Assembly: GCF_000519205.1 (NCBI RefSeq)
Contig: NZ_JAFB01000003.1
Coordinates: forward strand, 62,001 to 126,000
Length of the DNA: 64,000 nucleotides
Direction: 5' to 3'
Source: Amycolatopsis taiwanensis DSM 45107
GTDB lineage: Bacteria; Actinomycetota; Actinomycetes; Mycobacteriales; Pseudonocardiaceae
Made by a program: the position numbers and the translations under genes. Positions 8,399-17,081 of the stretch are shown here, piece after piece (position 1 is the stretch's first letter; each line of letters starts with the position of its first letter). Under the pieces are notes generated by a model. It made no database searches. It was not told the origin of the DNA and worked only from the letters and a program-made list of their open reading frames with translations.

Positions 8399-9844
8399 GT
8401 GACCCACAACGCGGATCCGGTGGTCGAAACCCCGGCGGGCGCCGTGCGCGGCGTCCGCGACGACTCCGGTGAGTTCTACCGTGCCATCCCCTACGCGGCG
8501 GCACCGATCGGCGCCCGCCGGTTCGCCCCTCCCGAGCCACACCCGGGCTGGTCGGGCGTCCGCGACGGCACCCGGCCTTCGCCCACAGCGCCCCAACCGG
8601 CCCGCGACTTCGGCCGGCTCGACATGACCCCGTACTTCGGGCCGGGCTGGATACCGGGCGAAGAGTATCTGACCGTCGACGTCCGCACACCCGCCGCGGA
8701 CGGCGGCAAGCGCCCCGTCCTGGTCTTCGTGCACGGAGGTGGATTCGTCACCGGCTCGACCCGCGCCGCGCTCTACGACGGCAGTGCGTTCGCCCGCGAC
8801 GGCATCGTGCTCGTGACGGTGAACTACCGCCTCGGCATCCCCGGGTTCCTCGACCTGGAGGGCGCTCCAGCCAACCGCGGGCTGCTCGACGTGCTCGCCG
8901 CCCTCGGCTGGGTGCGTGCCACGGTCGCGGCGTTCGGTGGTGACCCTGACAACGTCACGATCTCCGGCCAGTCCGCGGGCGCAACGCTCGTTGGAGCGCT
9001 GCTCGCGACGCCGGGGGCGGGCGGCCTGTTCCGGCGGGCGATCGTGCAGAGTGGCAGTGGAACCGGCGCCTTCACGCCGGAACAGGCGCGCCGGGTCACC
9101 GCCGCAGCGGCTGCCGCGCTGGGTACCGAACCGACCGCCGAGGCGTTCGCCGCGATCCCGGACGAGCGTTTCGTGGAGATCCTGCCGGCACTGGCCGGCC
9201 TCGACCTGCGCACGAGCACCGCCACGGACCCGCTGGCCGGCCTCAGCCAGTTCAGCGTCGTCCGCGCGGTCCAGCCCGCCGACGCTCTCGCCGACGGTCC
9301 GGCCCGTGACGTCGACCTGCTGATCGGCACCAACACCGAAGAGGGCCTCCTCTACCTCGTGCCGCAGGGCACCCTGGAGACCACCACGGAAACGGACGTG
9401 CTCGCCCTCGCCGCGCAGGTGCACCCGGCCCCGGAGACGGCGGTCGCCGCGCACCGCGCCGCACTGCCGGACGCGACCCCGGGCGAACTGCGCTCAGCAG
9501 TGCTCGGGGAGGCTCTGTTCGGGGCCGGGACGGCACACCTGGCCAAAGCCCACGCGCAGATCTCCGGCGGCCGCACACACGTCTACTCGTTCGGGTACCG
9601 CTCGACCGCACTCAAGGGACGGCTCGGCGCCGCCCACACCGTCGAGTTGCCCTTCGTCTTCGACATCGCCGACGAGCCGTGGCTGCACGGTGACACCGGC
9701 CTGCTCGGCCCGGACCCCGTCCCGGACGGCCTCGCCGCCCGGGTGCACGCCGCCTGGGTCTCGTTCGCCCGGACCGGGAACCCGGGCTGGGCCGCGTACG
9801 ATCCGCGACGACCCGTGGCGGAGGTCCTCGGCACCGTGCGGTGA
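8399..9844 (+). CDS. Type-B carboxylesterase/lipase family hydrolase
   Basis: 481 residues from a GTG at 8399 with a GGAAAGGAAG ribosome site. Alpha/beta-hydrolase features are the oxyanion-hole HGGG (112-115), the nucleophile elbow GQSAG with Ser192, an acidic residue in GTNTEEG and the catalytic His in GAAHTVELPF. There is no signal peptide, so it acts in the cytoplasm. It lies 26 bases after the metallo-hydrolase gene and ends at a strong hairpin. The substrate is unknown; family members cleave short-chain or aromatic esters. Confidence 0.9.
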   Translation: MTHNADPVVETPAGAVRGVRDDSGEFYRAIPYAAAPIGARRFAPPEPHPGWSGVRDGTRPSPTAPQPARDFGRLDMTPYFGPGWIPGEEYLTVDVRTPAADGGKRPVLVFVHGGGFVTGSTRAALYDGSAFARDGIVLVTVNYRLGIPGFLDLEGAPANRGLLDVLAALGWVRATVAAFGGDPDNVTISGQSAGATLVGALLATPGAGGLFRRAIVQSGSGTGAFTPEQARRVTAAAAAALGTEPTAEAFAAIPDERFVEILPALAGLDLRTSTATDPLAGLSQFSVVRAVQPADALADGPARDVDLLIGTNTEEGLLYLVPQGTLETTTETDVLALAAQVHPAPETAVAAHRAALPDATPGELRSAVLGEALFGAGTAHLAKAHAQISGGRTHVYSFGYRSTALKGRLGAAHTVELPFVFDIADEPWLHGDTGLLGPDPVPDGLAARVHAAWVSFARTGNPGWAAYDPRRPVAEVLGTVR

Positions 9845-9883
9845 CAAGGTCCGATCTGGCACGACGGCGGCGGGACGCGGCGG

Positions 9884-9914
9884 CGACACCGACCTGTGTG
9901 TCGGATCGGTGTCG
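9884..9914. terminator. Hairpin between convergent genes
   Basis: Nine-base perfect arms (CGACACCGA and TCGGTGTCG) around a 13-base loop, located between the ends of the carboxylesterase and the MHS transporter. It probably terminates both transcripts; there is no T tract, as is common in high-GC actinomycetes. Confidence 0.65.
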
Positions 9915-10022
9915 TTGCCTGCCACCCCGGCACTGCGTCCGGCCGGTGTTCGGAAGCCGCCTCCCTCAAGGGGATGCCCCGAAACCGGCTGGATCGGGGC
10001 ATCCGCGCTCGACGACCCGCTG

Positions 10023-11408
10023 TCACCCGTCCTCGCCGGGCTTCGTGGAGGCCGGCACGCCACAGCCCGCGCCGGCTCCCGGGCTCTCGACGGGAGTGTC
10101 CAATGCGGACAGGGACATACCCTTCGTCTCACGGGTCGCGACCACCGCGATCGTCGAGATGATCGCGGCGACCGCGAGGTACAGCGCGATCGGGATCGAC
10201 GAGCCGAAGCTCTTGAGCAGCGTCGCGGTGATGAACGGCGCCAGGGAACCCGCGAAGATCGACGTCGTCTGGTAGCCGAGTGACACGCCTGCGTAGCGCA
10301 TCCGCGTCGGGAACAGCTCGGCCATCATCGCCGGCTGCGGGGCGTACATCAGGCCGTGCACGGCGACCCCCAGCACCAGCGCCAGCACGATCAGCACCGG
10401 GGATCCGGTGTCCATCAGAGGGAACCCGGCGAATCCCCACCCGATCATGGCGACCGAGCCGGCGAGGAACACCGGACGGCGTCCCCACCGGTCCGCGAGG
10501 TGGCCGAACAGCGGGACCAGCACCATGTGCGCGAGGTGCGCGAACACCAGGAGCAACAGGATGTCGGTCGTGCTGCTGCCCACCCGCAGCGCCAGATACG
10601 TGATCGAAAACGTCACCACTACCTGGTACAGGATGTTCTCACCGACCCGCGCACCCATCGCCACGAGGACACCGCGCGGGTACCGCCGCACCACTTCGAT
10701 GATCGAGGTCCGCTCGTTCTCCCGCGCCTGCGCCTTCTCCAGCGACGCCAGGAAGATCGGCGCCTCCTCCACCTGCGTGCGGATGTAGTAGCCGATCAGC
10801 ACGATGACCGCCGAGGCCCAGAACGCAGCACGCCAGCCCCAGGACAGGAACTGCTCCGGTGAGAGCACTCCCGACAGCCCAAGCAGGACCACCGTCGCGA
10901 CCAGGTTGCCGATCGGCAGCCCCGCCTGGGGCCAGCTGGACCAGAACGCCCGGCTGCGGTCCGGGCTGTGCTCCCCCACCAGCAGCACCGCGCCACCCCA
11001 CTCGCCGCCGAGCGCGAAGCCCTGTACGAACCGCAGAAGCACCAGGATCATCGGCGCCCAGTACCCGATCGAAGCAAAGGCGGGAACACAGCCGATCGCG
11101 AACGTCGCCGCCCCGACCAGCAACAGGCTCAGCTGCAGAAGCTTCTTCCGGCCGAGACGGTCGCCGAAGTGCCCGAAGACGATCCCGCCGAGCGGGCGGG
11201 CGACGAAGCCCACCGCGTAGATGAGCAAAGCGTTGATCACACCGTTGAGCGGCTGGTCGGACTGAGGGAAGAACAACGCGCCGAAAACGAGTGCCGAGGA
11301 CGCCGAATAGAGCAGGAACTCGTACCACTCGGCGACTGTGCCGGCCATCGAGGCCGCCACGACCTTCCGCAGCCCGCTCGGCGGCGGGCTCGCGTGCTGT
11401 GTTCGCAT
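10023..11408 (-). CDS. MHS-family (metabolite:H+ symporter) MFS transporter
   Basis: 461 residues from the ATG at 11408, which has AAGGAG just upstream; the open frame further upstream covers the operator and is not coding. About 12 membrane helices are present. Family markers are GTVAEWYEFLLY at the N-terminus, ARPLGGIVFGHFGDRLGRKK after helix 2 and LADRWGRRP in the middle loop. MHS members import organic acids, betaines or similar compounds with protons. A LacI-type operator (11435-11452) sits 27 bases before the start, linking it to the LacI regulator at 13815 and to the CoA-transferase/hydratase pair. The imported substrate is unknown. Confidence 0.88.
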   Translation of the reverse strand: MRTQHASPPPSGLRKVVAASMAGTVAEWYEFLLYSASSALVFGALFFPQSDQPLNGVINALLIYAVGFVARPLGGIVFGHFGDRLGRKKLLQLSLLLVGAATFAIGCVPAFASIGYWAPMILVLLRFVQGFALGGEWGGAVLLVGEHSPDRSRAFWSSWPQAGLPIGNLVATVVLLGLSGVLSPEQFLSWGWRAAFWASAVIVLIGYYIRTQVEEAPIFLASLEKAQARENERTSIIEVVRRYPRGVLVAMGARVGENILYQVVVTFSITYLALRVGSSTTDILLLLVFAHLAHMVLVPLFGHLADRWGRRPVFLAGSVAMIGWGFAGFPLMDTGSPVLIVLALVLGVAVHGLMYAPQPAMMAELFPTRMRYAGVSLGYQTTSIFAGSLAPFITATLLKSFGSSIPIALYLAVAAIISTIAVVATRETKGMSLSALDTPVESPGAGAGCGVPASTKPGEDG

Positions 11409-11434
11409 GGGTGACTCCTTTGTCGATAAGTATT

Positions 11435-11452
11435 TGCACAATCGGTTGTGCA
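11435..11452. promoter_or_regulatory. LacI-type operator before the MHS transporter
   Basis: TGCACAATCGGTTGTGCA is an 18-base dyad with one asymmetric pair. It differs by one base from the perfect palindrome in front of the LacI gene (14878-14895). Confidence 0.8.
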
Positions 11453-11672
11453 CCTCGTGCGGGCGCCCCCTGGGAGAGAACGTTCGGCAAGGGTGCAGAT
11501 CGGACTTCCGTGAGGTCCTCGGGACCGACGACATCGGGCATCCGCCCGCCGTGTTCCGCTCAGTCCCGTGACCTAGCCGACCTCGGTGGCGGTCGCCGTC
11601 GAGCAGCATCCCGACAACCGTCCTGCACAGCAGGACTCGCGCACGGCGAGAACGCCTTCGGGCAGCGGGTAT

Positions 11673-12473
11673 TCAGCGACCGCCGAAGCGGGGCGGTCGC
11701 TTGTGGACGAACGCCGCGATCCCTTCCCTGCCGTCCGCCGACTCGAACAATGCGGACAACTTCGCCCTCTCCAGCTGGAAACCCGCCCCGGCCGACGCTT
11801 CCGCCGCGGCCGGCACGGCGGCGGTGACCGTCTCGCGGATCGCGGCGACGGCCAGTGGCGCCTGTTCGGCGAGGGTGGTGGCGACCTGGGCCGCCCGGGC
11901 CGCGAGTTCGTCCCGGGCGCAGCGGTGGGTGACGATGCCTGCCGCCTCGGCCGCCTCCGCGTCGAGGCGCTCGCCGGACATCACCAGCCACTTGGCGCGG
12001 TTGGGGCCGACGTGCCAGGTCAGCCGCTGGGTACCGCCCCAGCCCGGCAGGAGTCCCAGGCAGACCTCGGGCAGGCCGAACGACGCCCCGTCCGCCGCGA
12101 CGACGACATCGCAGCTGAGGACGAGTTCGAACCCGCCCCCGAGCGCCAGGCCGTTCACCGCGGCCACGACGGGGACAGCACATGTCGCGATCCGATCGCA
12201 CAAAGTGTTGCACCGCTGGGTAAAGGCGTCGAACGACACGCGGTCCGCGTCGGCGTAGAACGCGATGTCGGCACCGGCGGCGAAGGCCTTTCCCGCCCCG
12301 GTCAGCACGATCGCGCGGATGGAGGGATCGTCCTCCAGTTCGGTGAGCGCCTTCTCGAGCGCGTCCACGACGGCGGCGTTGATCGCGTTGTACTTCTCCG
12401 GCCGGTTGATCGTGACGACCGCGATCGGCGCGGACCGCTCGACCAGCACCGGGCGCGGCGCTGTGTCAGCCAC
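11673..12473 (-). CDS. Enoyl-CoA hydratase/isomerase family protein
   Basis: 266 residues with a GTG start at 12473 that overlaps the end of the CoA-transferase gene by 8 bases, implying coupled translation. Crotonase-fold signs are AAGADIAFYAD and the oxyanion-hole strand VAAVNGLALGGGFELVLSCD, followed by PEVCLGLLPGWGGTQRL with the conserved Glu region. It probably hydrates or isomerises an unsaturated acyl-CoA produced after the upstream CoA-transferase activates the acid. The conserved set suggests catabolism of a carboxylic acid imported by the MHS transporter. Confidence 0.9.
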   Translation of the reverse strand: MADTAPRPVLVERSAPIAVVTINRPEKYNAINAAVVDALEKALTELEDDPSIRAIVLTGAGKAFAAGADIAFYADADRVSFDAFTQRCNTLCDRIATCAVPVVAAVNGLALGGGFELVLSCDVVVAADGASFGLPEVCLGLLPGWGGTQRLTWHVGPNRAKWLVMSGERLDAEAAEAAGIVTHRCARDELAARAAQVATTLAEQAPLAVAAIRETVTAAVPAAAEASAGAGFQLERAKLSALFESADGREGIAAFVHKRPPRFGGR

Positions 12474-13638
12474 GGACCACACCGCCTTCCAGCAGGCGTG
12501 CGATGTCCTCGGCCGAGTACCCGAGTTCGGCGAGGACCTCCCCGGTGTGCTCCCCGAGCGCCGGGGGCAGGCGGCGGATTCCCGGGCGCTGCCCGCCGTA
12601 GCGGATCGGGTGGGCGAGGACCTGGACCGGGCCGGCCGAAGGGTGGTCGAAAGACAGGAACGTCTCGTTGTGGCGCACCTGCGGGTCGGCCACCACGTCG
12701 TCATAGCTGTTGACCGGGGCGTGCCAGATGCGGAACTCGGCGAAGCGCTCGGTCCAGTACCTCGTGGTCTTCTGGGCGAGCAGTTCGGCGATACGCGCGT
12801 TGATCTCGTCGCGCATCGCGTACTCGGCGTCGGGTTCGATCCCGCGGAACCATGGTTCCTCCAGTACCTTGCTCAGGGCGTCGGTGCTGGTCAGGGAGAT
12901 CGTGAGGTGCCCGTCGGCCGTGGCGAACACGCCGTAGGGCGCCTTGTAGAACGGCGAGGAGATCCCGCTCGTGCTCCGCTGCCCGCGGAAGCCGTTCAGG
13001 TAGTACGACAACGGTTCGATCTGCAGGTCCAGCGCGGCATTGAGGAGGTTGCTCTCCACCCGGGTGCCTTCGCCGGTGCGCTCGCGGCCGTGCAGGGCGG
13101 CGAGGATGCCCAGTGCGCCGAGCACGGCAGCGTGCTGGTCGACCAGCGACGCGCCCACCGGAGTCGGCGGCCCGGACGCCGGGCCGGTCGTCGAGGCCAG
13201 CCCGGACAGCGACTGGATGAGCACATCCTGCCCGGGACGGTCCTTGTACGGGCCGTCGGACCCGTAACCCGACAGCGAGCAGTAGACCAGCCCGGGGTTG
13301 GTCTCATGCAGCTTCTCGTAGCCGAGCCCCAGCCGGTCCATCACCCCCGGGCGGAAACTCTCGATGAGCACGTCGGCGCCGTCGATCAGCCGGCGCAGCA
13401 CCGCTTTCCCGTCCTCGTTCTTCAGGTCGACCACCATGCTGCGCACGTTGCGGTTACCGAGCAAGAAGAACACCGACACACCCTCGACGTAGGCGTCCGG
13501 GCCGGACCAGCCGCGCTCGAAGGCACCCTGCGGTGGTTCGACCTTCACGACGTCCGCGCCCAGGTCGGCCAGGATCTGCGTAGCCGAGGGGCCCTGCAGG
13601 AAATGGGTGAAACTGACGATCTTGATTCCGGAAAGCAT
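12466..13638 (-). CDS. Type III (CaiB/BaiF) CoA-transferase
   Basis: 390 residues, normal length for the family. It starts with the conserved ADLGADVVKVEPP block. The catalytic Asp is probably Asp167 in GASLVDQHAAV. It moves CoA from a donor thioester to a free carboxylic acid, forming a substrate for the overlapping enoyl-CoA hydratase. It follows the LacI regulator on the same strand with a 177-base gap, so it may have its own promoter, although I see no LacI palindrome there. The acid substrate cannot be read from sequence. Confidence 0.9.
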   Translation of the reverse strand: MLSGIKIVSFTHFLQGPSATQILADLGADVVKVEPPQGAFERGWSGPDAYVEGVSVFFLLGNRNVRSMVVDLKNEDGKAVLRRLIDGADVLIESFRPGVMDRLGLGYEKLHETNPGLVYCSLSGYGSDGPYKDRPGQDVLIQSLSGLASTTGPASGPPTPVGASLVDQHAAVLGALGILAALHGRERTGEGTRVESNLLNAALDLQIEPLSYYLNGFRGQRSTSGISSPFYKAPYGVFATADGHLTISLTSTDALSKVLEEPWFRGIEPDAEYAMRDEINARIAELLAQKTTRYWTERFAEFRIWHAPVNSYDDVVADPQVRHNETFLSFDHPSAGPVQVLAHPIRYGGQRPGIRRLPPALGEHTGEVLAELGYSAEDIARLLEGGVVRG

Positions 13639-13814
13639 TGTTGCCCTCGTCCTGTCAACGAGGAGCCTCAGCCGACGAGCATCGGCAAGGGATCGCAGTT
13701 ATCGGCAGGGGCAGCTGCGAAGCGATCCCGGGGCTCCGAACGGAAATGTCCGGGCTCGAGTGAAGTGCCACAGTGGACACCGGCGAAGATGTTAAGCGGC
13801 GACCGACCTCCCGG

Positions 13815-14825
13815 TCAAGGCACCGGCCGCGTCGACTCCCGGACGATCAGCTCCGGCACCGGCTCCTCGACCACAACGTCGCCGAGCCGTTGCCCCGCGA
13901 GGTGATCAAGCAGCATCCCGCATGCGCGGTGCCCCAGGGCGCGCAGCGGCATCCGCACGGTGGTGAGGGCGGGCGCCCAGGTTTCGGCGACCCAGGTGTC
14001 GTTGATCGCGACCACCGACAGGTCCTCGGGCACCCGGACACCCAGGCGGCTCAGCGCCGACAACGCCCCGATTCCGGCGTTGACACTCGAGACCACCAGC
14101 GCGGTCGGCCGCGTTTTCCGCTGCATCATCCTGGTGACGGCCGCGGCACCACCAGGCGCCTCCCAGCCGGAGCGCTCGACCCACGACGGGCGCACCGAAA
14201 GTCCCGCCGCGCGCATGGTCTCGGTGAAGCCGCGGTGACGGCGGACGGCCGTGTCGTGCTCGGCCATGCCGGCGAGGTGACCGATGCGTTCGTGACCGAG
14301 GTCGATCAGGTGCCGGGTCGCCGTCGCGGCCCCACGGACATCGTCGAGGACAACCGAGCCGGCGCGCCCGGCCAGTTTGGAGTTGATCAGCACCACCGGC
14401 GGATCCCCGGCGAGCACCTCACGCAGGCGCGTGTCGTCGAAATCCTCACGCCGCTGCAGGAGAACCCCGTCGACCCGGCCTTCGGCGACCAGCCGGCGTA
14501 ACTGGTCGCGCCCGGCCGGCGGCGGGTCGATCTGACTCAGTAGCACCGACATCCCCGCCTCGCCCGCCCGATCCTGCACGCCCGCCAGCATCTCGGCGAA
14601 CACGGCGTTGTTCACATCCGGGACGATCAGGCCCACGGCGCCCGACTTGGCGAACCGCAACGCCCGCGACCGGTGATTGGGCACGTACTGGAGCTCTTCG
14701 GCGACCGCGCGCACCCGTCGGCGGGTTTCCTCGCTCATCCGGGTCGTGAAGTCGCCCGTCAGGGCACGCGAAGCCACCGCCTTGGACACCCCCGCCGCCT
14801 CGGCGACCTCCCGCAACGTGGCCAT
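13815..14825 (-). CDS. LacI/GalR-family transcriptional repressor
   Basis: 336 residues. Helix-turn-helix and hinge lie at residues 1-60 (ATLREVAEAAGVSKAVASRAL), followed by a periplasmic-binding-protein-like effector domain (GLIVPDVNNAVFAEML, then the DDVRGA region). The start at ATG 14825 begins directly at the DNA-binding domain. Two copies of the TGCACAACC/GGTTGTGCA operator lie upstream, indicating autoregulation, and another precedes the MHS transporter. It probably represses the transporter and perhaps the CoA-transferase/hydratase genes. LacI regulators usually sense sugars, but here the neighbours suggest an organic acid or aromatic effector. Confidence 0.92.
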   Translation of the reverse strand: MATLREVAEAAGVSKAVASRALTGDFTTRMSEETRRRVRAVAEELQYVPNHRSRALRFAKSGAVGLIVPDVNNAVFAEMLAGVQDRAGEAGMSVLLSQIDPPPAGRDQLRRLVAEGRVDGVLLQRREDFDDTRLREVLAGDPPVVLINSKLAGRAGSVVLDDVRGAATATRHLIDLGHERIGHLAGMAEHDTAVRRHRGFTETMRAAGLSVRPSWVERSGWEAPGGAAAVTRMMQRKTRPTALVVSSVNAGIGALSALSRLGVRVPEDLSVVAINDTWVAETWAPALTTVRMPLRALGHRACGMLLDHLAGQRLGDVVVEEPVPELIVRESTRPVP

Positions 14826-14857
14826 GGGCTGGAGCATATCGCGATCAGACACCAGCG

Positions 14858-14895
14858 GCACAACCGGTTGCGCGCGATGCACAACCGGTTGTGCA
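14858..14895. promoter_or_regulatory. Tandem LacI-type operators upstream of the lacI-like gene
   Basis: Site 14878-14895, TGCACAACCGGTTGTGCA, is a perfect 18-base palindrome with the CCGG centre typical of LacI-family operators. A second, weaker copy (GCACAACCGGTTGCGC, 14858-14873) lies 20 bases away. A near-identical site occurs at 11435-11452. Confidence 0.85.
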
Positions 14896-15617
14896 CCTAG
14901 CTTCCGCCGTGTTTTACTACCTCCCGGGTTCGAGTGAGCACCATCGATGTCAGCGAGGCCACCGATCCGGCGGGCAGCCGGTCGACCTGGCCTCGCCCAC
15001 GGAAGCCGGGAAAGGCTGGTCGGCCATGAGCGAGGAACGCTTCTTGATCACCGGGGTGATGCGCTGCAGCTGGGCCGGCGCCTCACCCGTCCGGGAAACG
15101 TTGAGGTCGTGACGTTCGGCCTCCCGGCGGACAACTCCCGCCCCCGAACGACTTCCTTTCAGTGTTCGGGGGGCGGGCAACTCATGCGCCAGACCGCATC
15201 ACCCCTGAGGCAACAACGAGGCCGAACGCCACGACACTCCCCTGCTGACCGCATGGGCCGCACCCGCAAGTCTTCACCGGGACGGCCCTTTCCGACGCGG
15301 GTGCAGTCGGTCAAGCCGCGACCGATCTCGGTCCGACCCGCCCGGGCCCGCAGTCCTGCAGACGCAACCCCGAGCGGGAAACGGCGTATCAGCAGTACCG
15401 GTCGCTGTTCCGCGCGGCCGATGCCCCAGGGCGAGCTCGGCAGGTCCGGCACCGACCTTGCGAGGTCATGGCGCATCCGTCGCCCGCCTGTGCCCTCAGC
15501 AGCAGAAGGCCGTCCGGCTCGCCGCGGGTCGGCTGACGAGCCCTGATCCGGCACCGGCCGTCCTGTCTGCGCGCACCTTCGATGCACACCTGTACCGGGC
15601 GTCCCCCGAGCCGGGGG
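14896..15617. other. Gene-poor stretch with a probable epimerase start
   Basis: An ATG at 15026 begins MSEERFLITG, resembling the Rossmann start of NAD-dependent epimerases/reductases, but the similarity breaks within about 20 residues and the frame closes at 15112. This suggests a decayed divergent target of the LacI regulator. The rest (15113-15617) shows nothing I can assign. Confidence 0.35.
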
Positions 15618-17081
15618 TCACGACGTTCGCTCAGGCCCGCGACCTGCCGGCCGCCCGGCGGGAGTGATCCGGACCTGTGGCGGCAGCCTGGTCCACACCA
15701 GATCCGCCGGATCGGCGGCCATCACCCCGGGGGCCTTCGCGACCAGGATGTGCGCGGCCATGGGGGCGAAGTCGCCGCGGAAGTGGACGGAGCTCTTGAC
15801 CACGACGATCCGCTGGCGCTCGGGCTCGATCCCGACCATCCGGAACAGGTTGCGGTCGAACACCTGCGTCCGCCCGGTCGTGACACCGATCCGCACGGAA
15901 CCGCTGCGCAGGCACGCCGACGGGCCGAGGTCGACGACGTTGCCGTGCATCATCGGGCCGTCGAACCGGCAGCGGCCGTCCGAAAGGTGCTCCACCGTGA
16001 ACCGGCCGTGCACGGGCGTGTCGCCGGGCACGGCCGGTTCCCCGCCGAGACCCACGGTGATCGTCGCGCCGACCCCGGCCGCGTGGGCGGCGGCGGCCGC
16101 TTGCGGGTCGGTGAACAGGCCGATCGCCGCCGGCCCGGGGTCGGCGGCGAGCAGCGCCTTGAGCAGCCCGGTGGTACGCGCGGTTCCGCCCGCGCCGGGG
16201 TTGTCCTGGGTGTCGGCGATGACGACCGGTCCATCGGAGCTGAGCCGGATCGCGTCGGCCACCGCCTGCCGCGGGTCGGGTAGCTCGATCGCCCAGTCCG
16301 CTTCCCGGCTCGTGACCTGTTCGTGGACCCGGTCGACCTCTTCAGCCAGCCCGCCGCCGTAGCCGAACACCACCGGCCCGCAGTCCGGGATGTCGGCGGC
16401 CGGGAACCCGGCGGCGAAGGACATCCCCTCGACCAGGCCGCGGTAGACGGCTCCGGCGGGCTCCAGATCAGTGCAGCCCGCGTTGATCGGGATGAGGAAC
16501 GGCACCCGTCGCCACGCCACTCGCGGCCGCTCTCCTGCGATCGCCCGCGCGAGCAGCCCGGCCGCGCGGGCGCCGGTCTCCGCCATGTCGACGTGCGGGT
16601 AAGTGCGGTAGGCGACCAGCGCGTCGGCCATGGCGAACATCTCCTCGGACAGGTTTGCGTGCAGGTCCAGGCTCGCCACGACGGGCACGTCGTCGCCGAC
16701 GACCGCGCGCAAGCGGCGCAACAGCTCACCCTCGCCGTCGTCGTGGTGCTCGGTGACCATCGCGCCGTGCAGATCCAGGTACACCGCGTCCGGGCGGGCG
16801 GAGCGGGCTGCGTCGAGGATCTCCCCGGTGATGCGCTCGTAGGCGTCGGCGGTCACGGGCCCGGACGGGGACGCGGCTGCCCAGACCACCGGCAGCACGG
16901 TCACGTCCCGCATCGCGCGCAGGAATCCGCCGATCGGCAGGTTCACGTTCGCCAGCCGCAACACCTCCTCGCCTCGGCACAGCGCCGGGAACCCCTCCCC
17001 GTTGAGGAAGTTGCCGTAACCGGCGGGGGTGTCGGCGAACGTGTTGGTCTCATGCTGGAAACCAGCGGCCAGGATCTTCAT
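15618..17081 (-). CDS. M81-family metallopeptidase (MlrC-like)
   Basis: 487 residues. N-terminal metal motif FQHETNTF (residues 8-15), then LDLHGAM and SLDLHAN supply further ligands. The C-terminal MlrC domain starts near VIADTQDNPGAGG. The family includes MlrC, which cleaves linearised microcystin peptides; most members act on unknown peptides or amides. The ATG at 17081 overlaps the stop of the upstream ACS transporter by 4 bases (ATGA), so uptake and hydrolysis are translationally coupled. No signal peptide is present, so it works on an imported compound. Confidence 0.9.
   Translation of the reverse strand: MKILAAGFQHETNTFADTPAGYGNFLNGEGFPALCRGEEVLRLANVNLPIGGFLRAMRDVTVLPVVWAAASPSGPVTADAYERITGEILDAARSARPDAVYLDLHGAMVTEHHDDGEGELLRRLRAVVGDDVPVVASLDLHANLSEEMFAMADALVAYRTYPHVDMAETGARAAGLLARAIAGERPRVAWRRVPFLIPINAGCTDLEPAGAVYRGLVEGMSFAAGFPAADIPDCGPVVFGYGGGLAEEVDRVHEQVTSREADWAIELPDPRQAVADAIRLSSDGPVVIADTQDNPGAGGTARTTGLLKALLAADPGPAAIGLFTDPQAAAAAHAAGVGATITVGLGGEPAVPGDTPVHGRFTVEHLSDGRCRFDGPMMHGNVVDLGPSACLRSGSVRIGVTTGRTQVFDRNLFRMVGIEPERQRIVVVKSSVHFRGDFAPMAAHILVAKAPGVMAADPADLVWTRLPPQVRITPAGRPAGRGPERTS

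Noticed and set aside
6870-8690. 606-residue minus-strand open frame
   Set aside because: It is antisense to the metallo-hydrolase and overlaps the XRE gene in a different frame; composition is Arg/Pro/Gly-rich as expected for a shadow frame of high-GC DNA.
12265-13905. 546-residue plus-strand open frame
   Set aside because: Antisense to the CoA-transferase and hydratase genes, both of which have clear family motifs.
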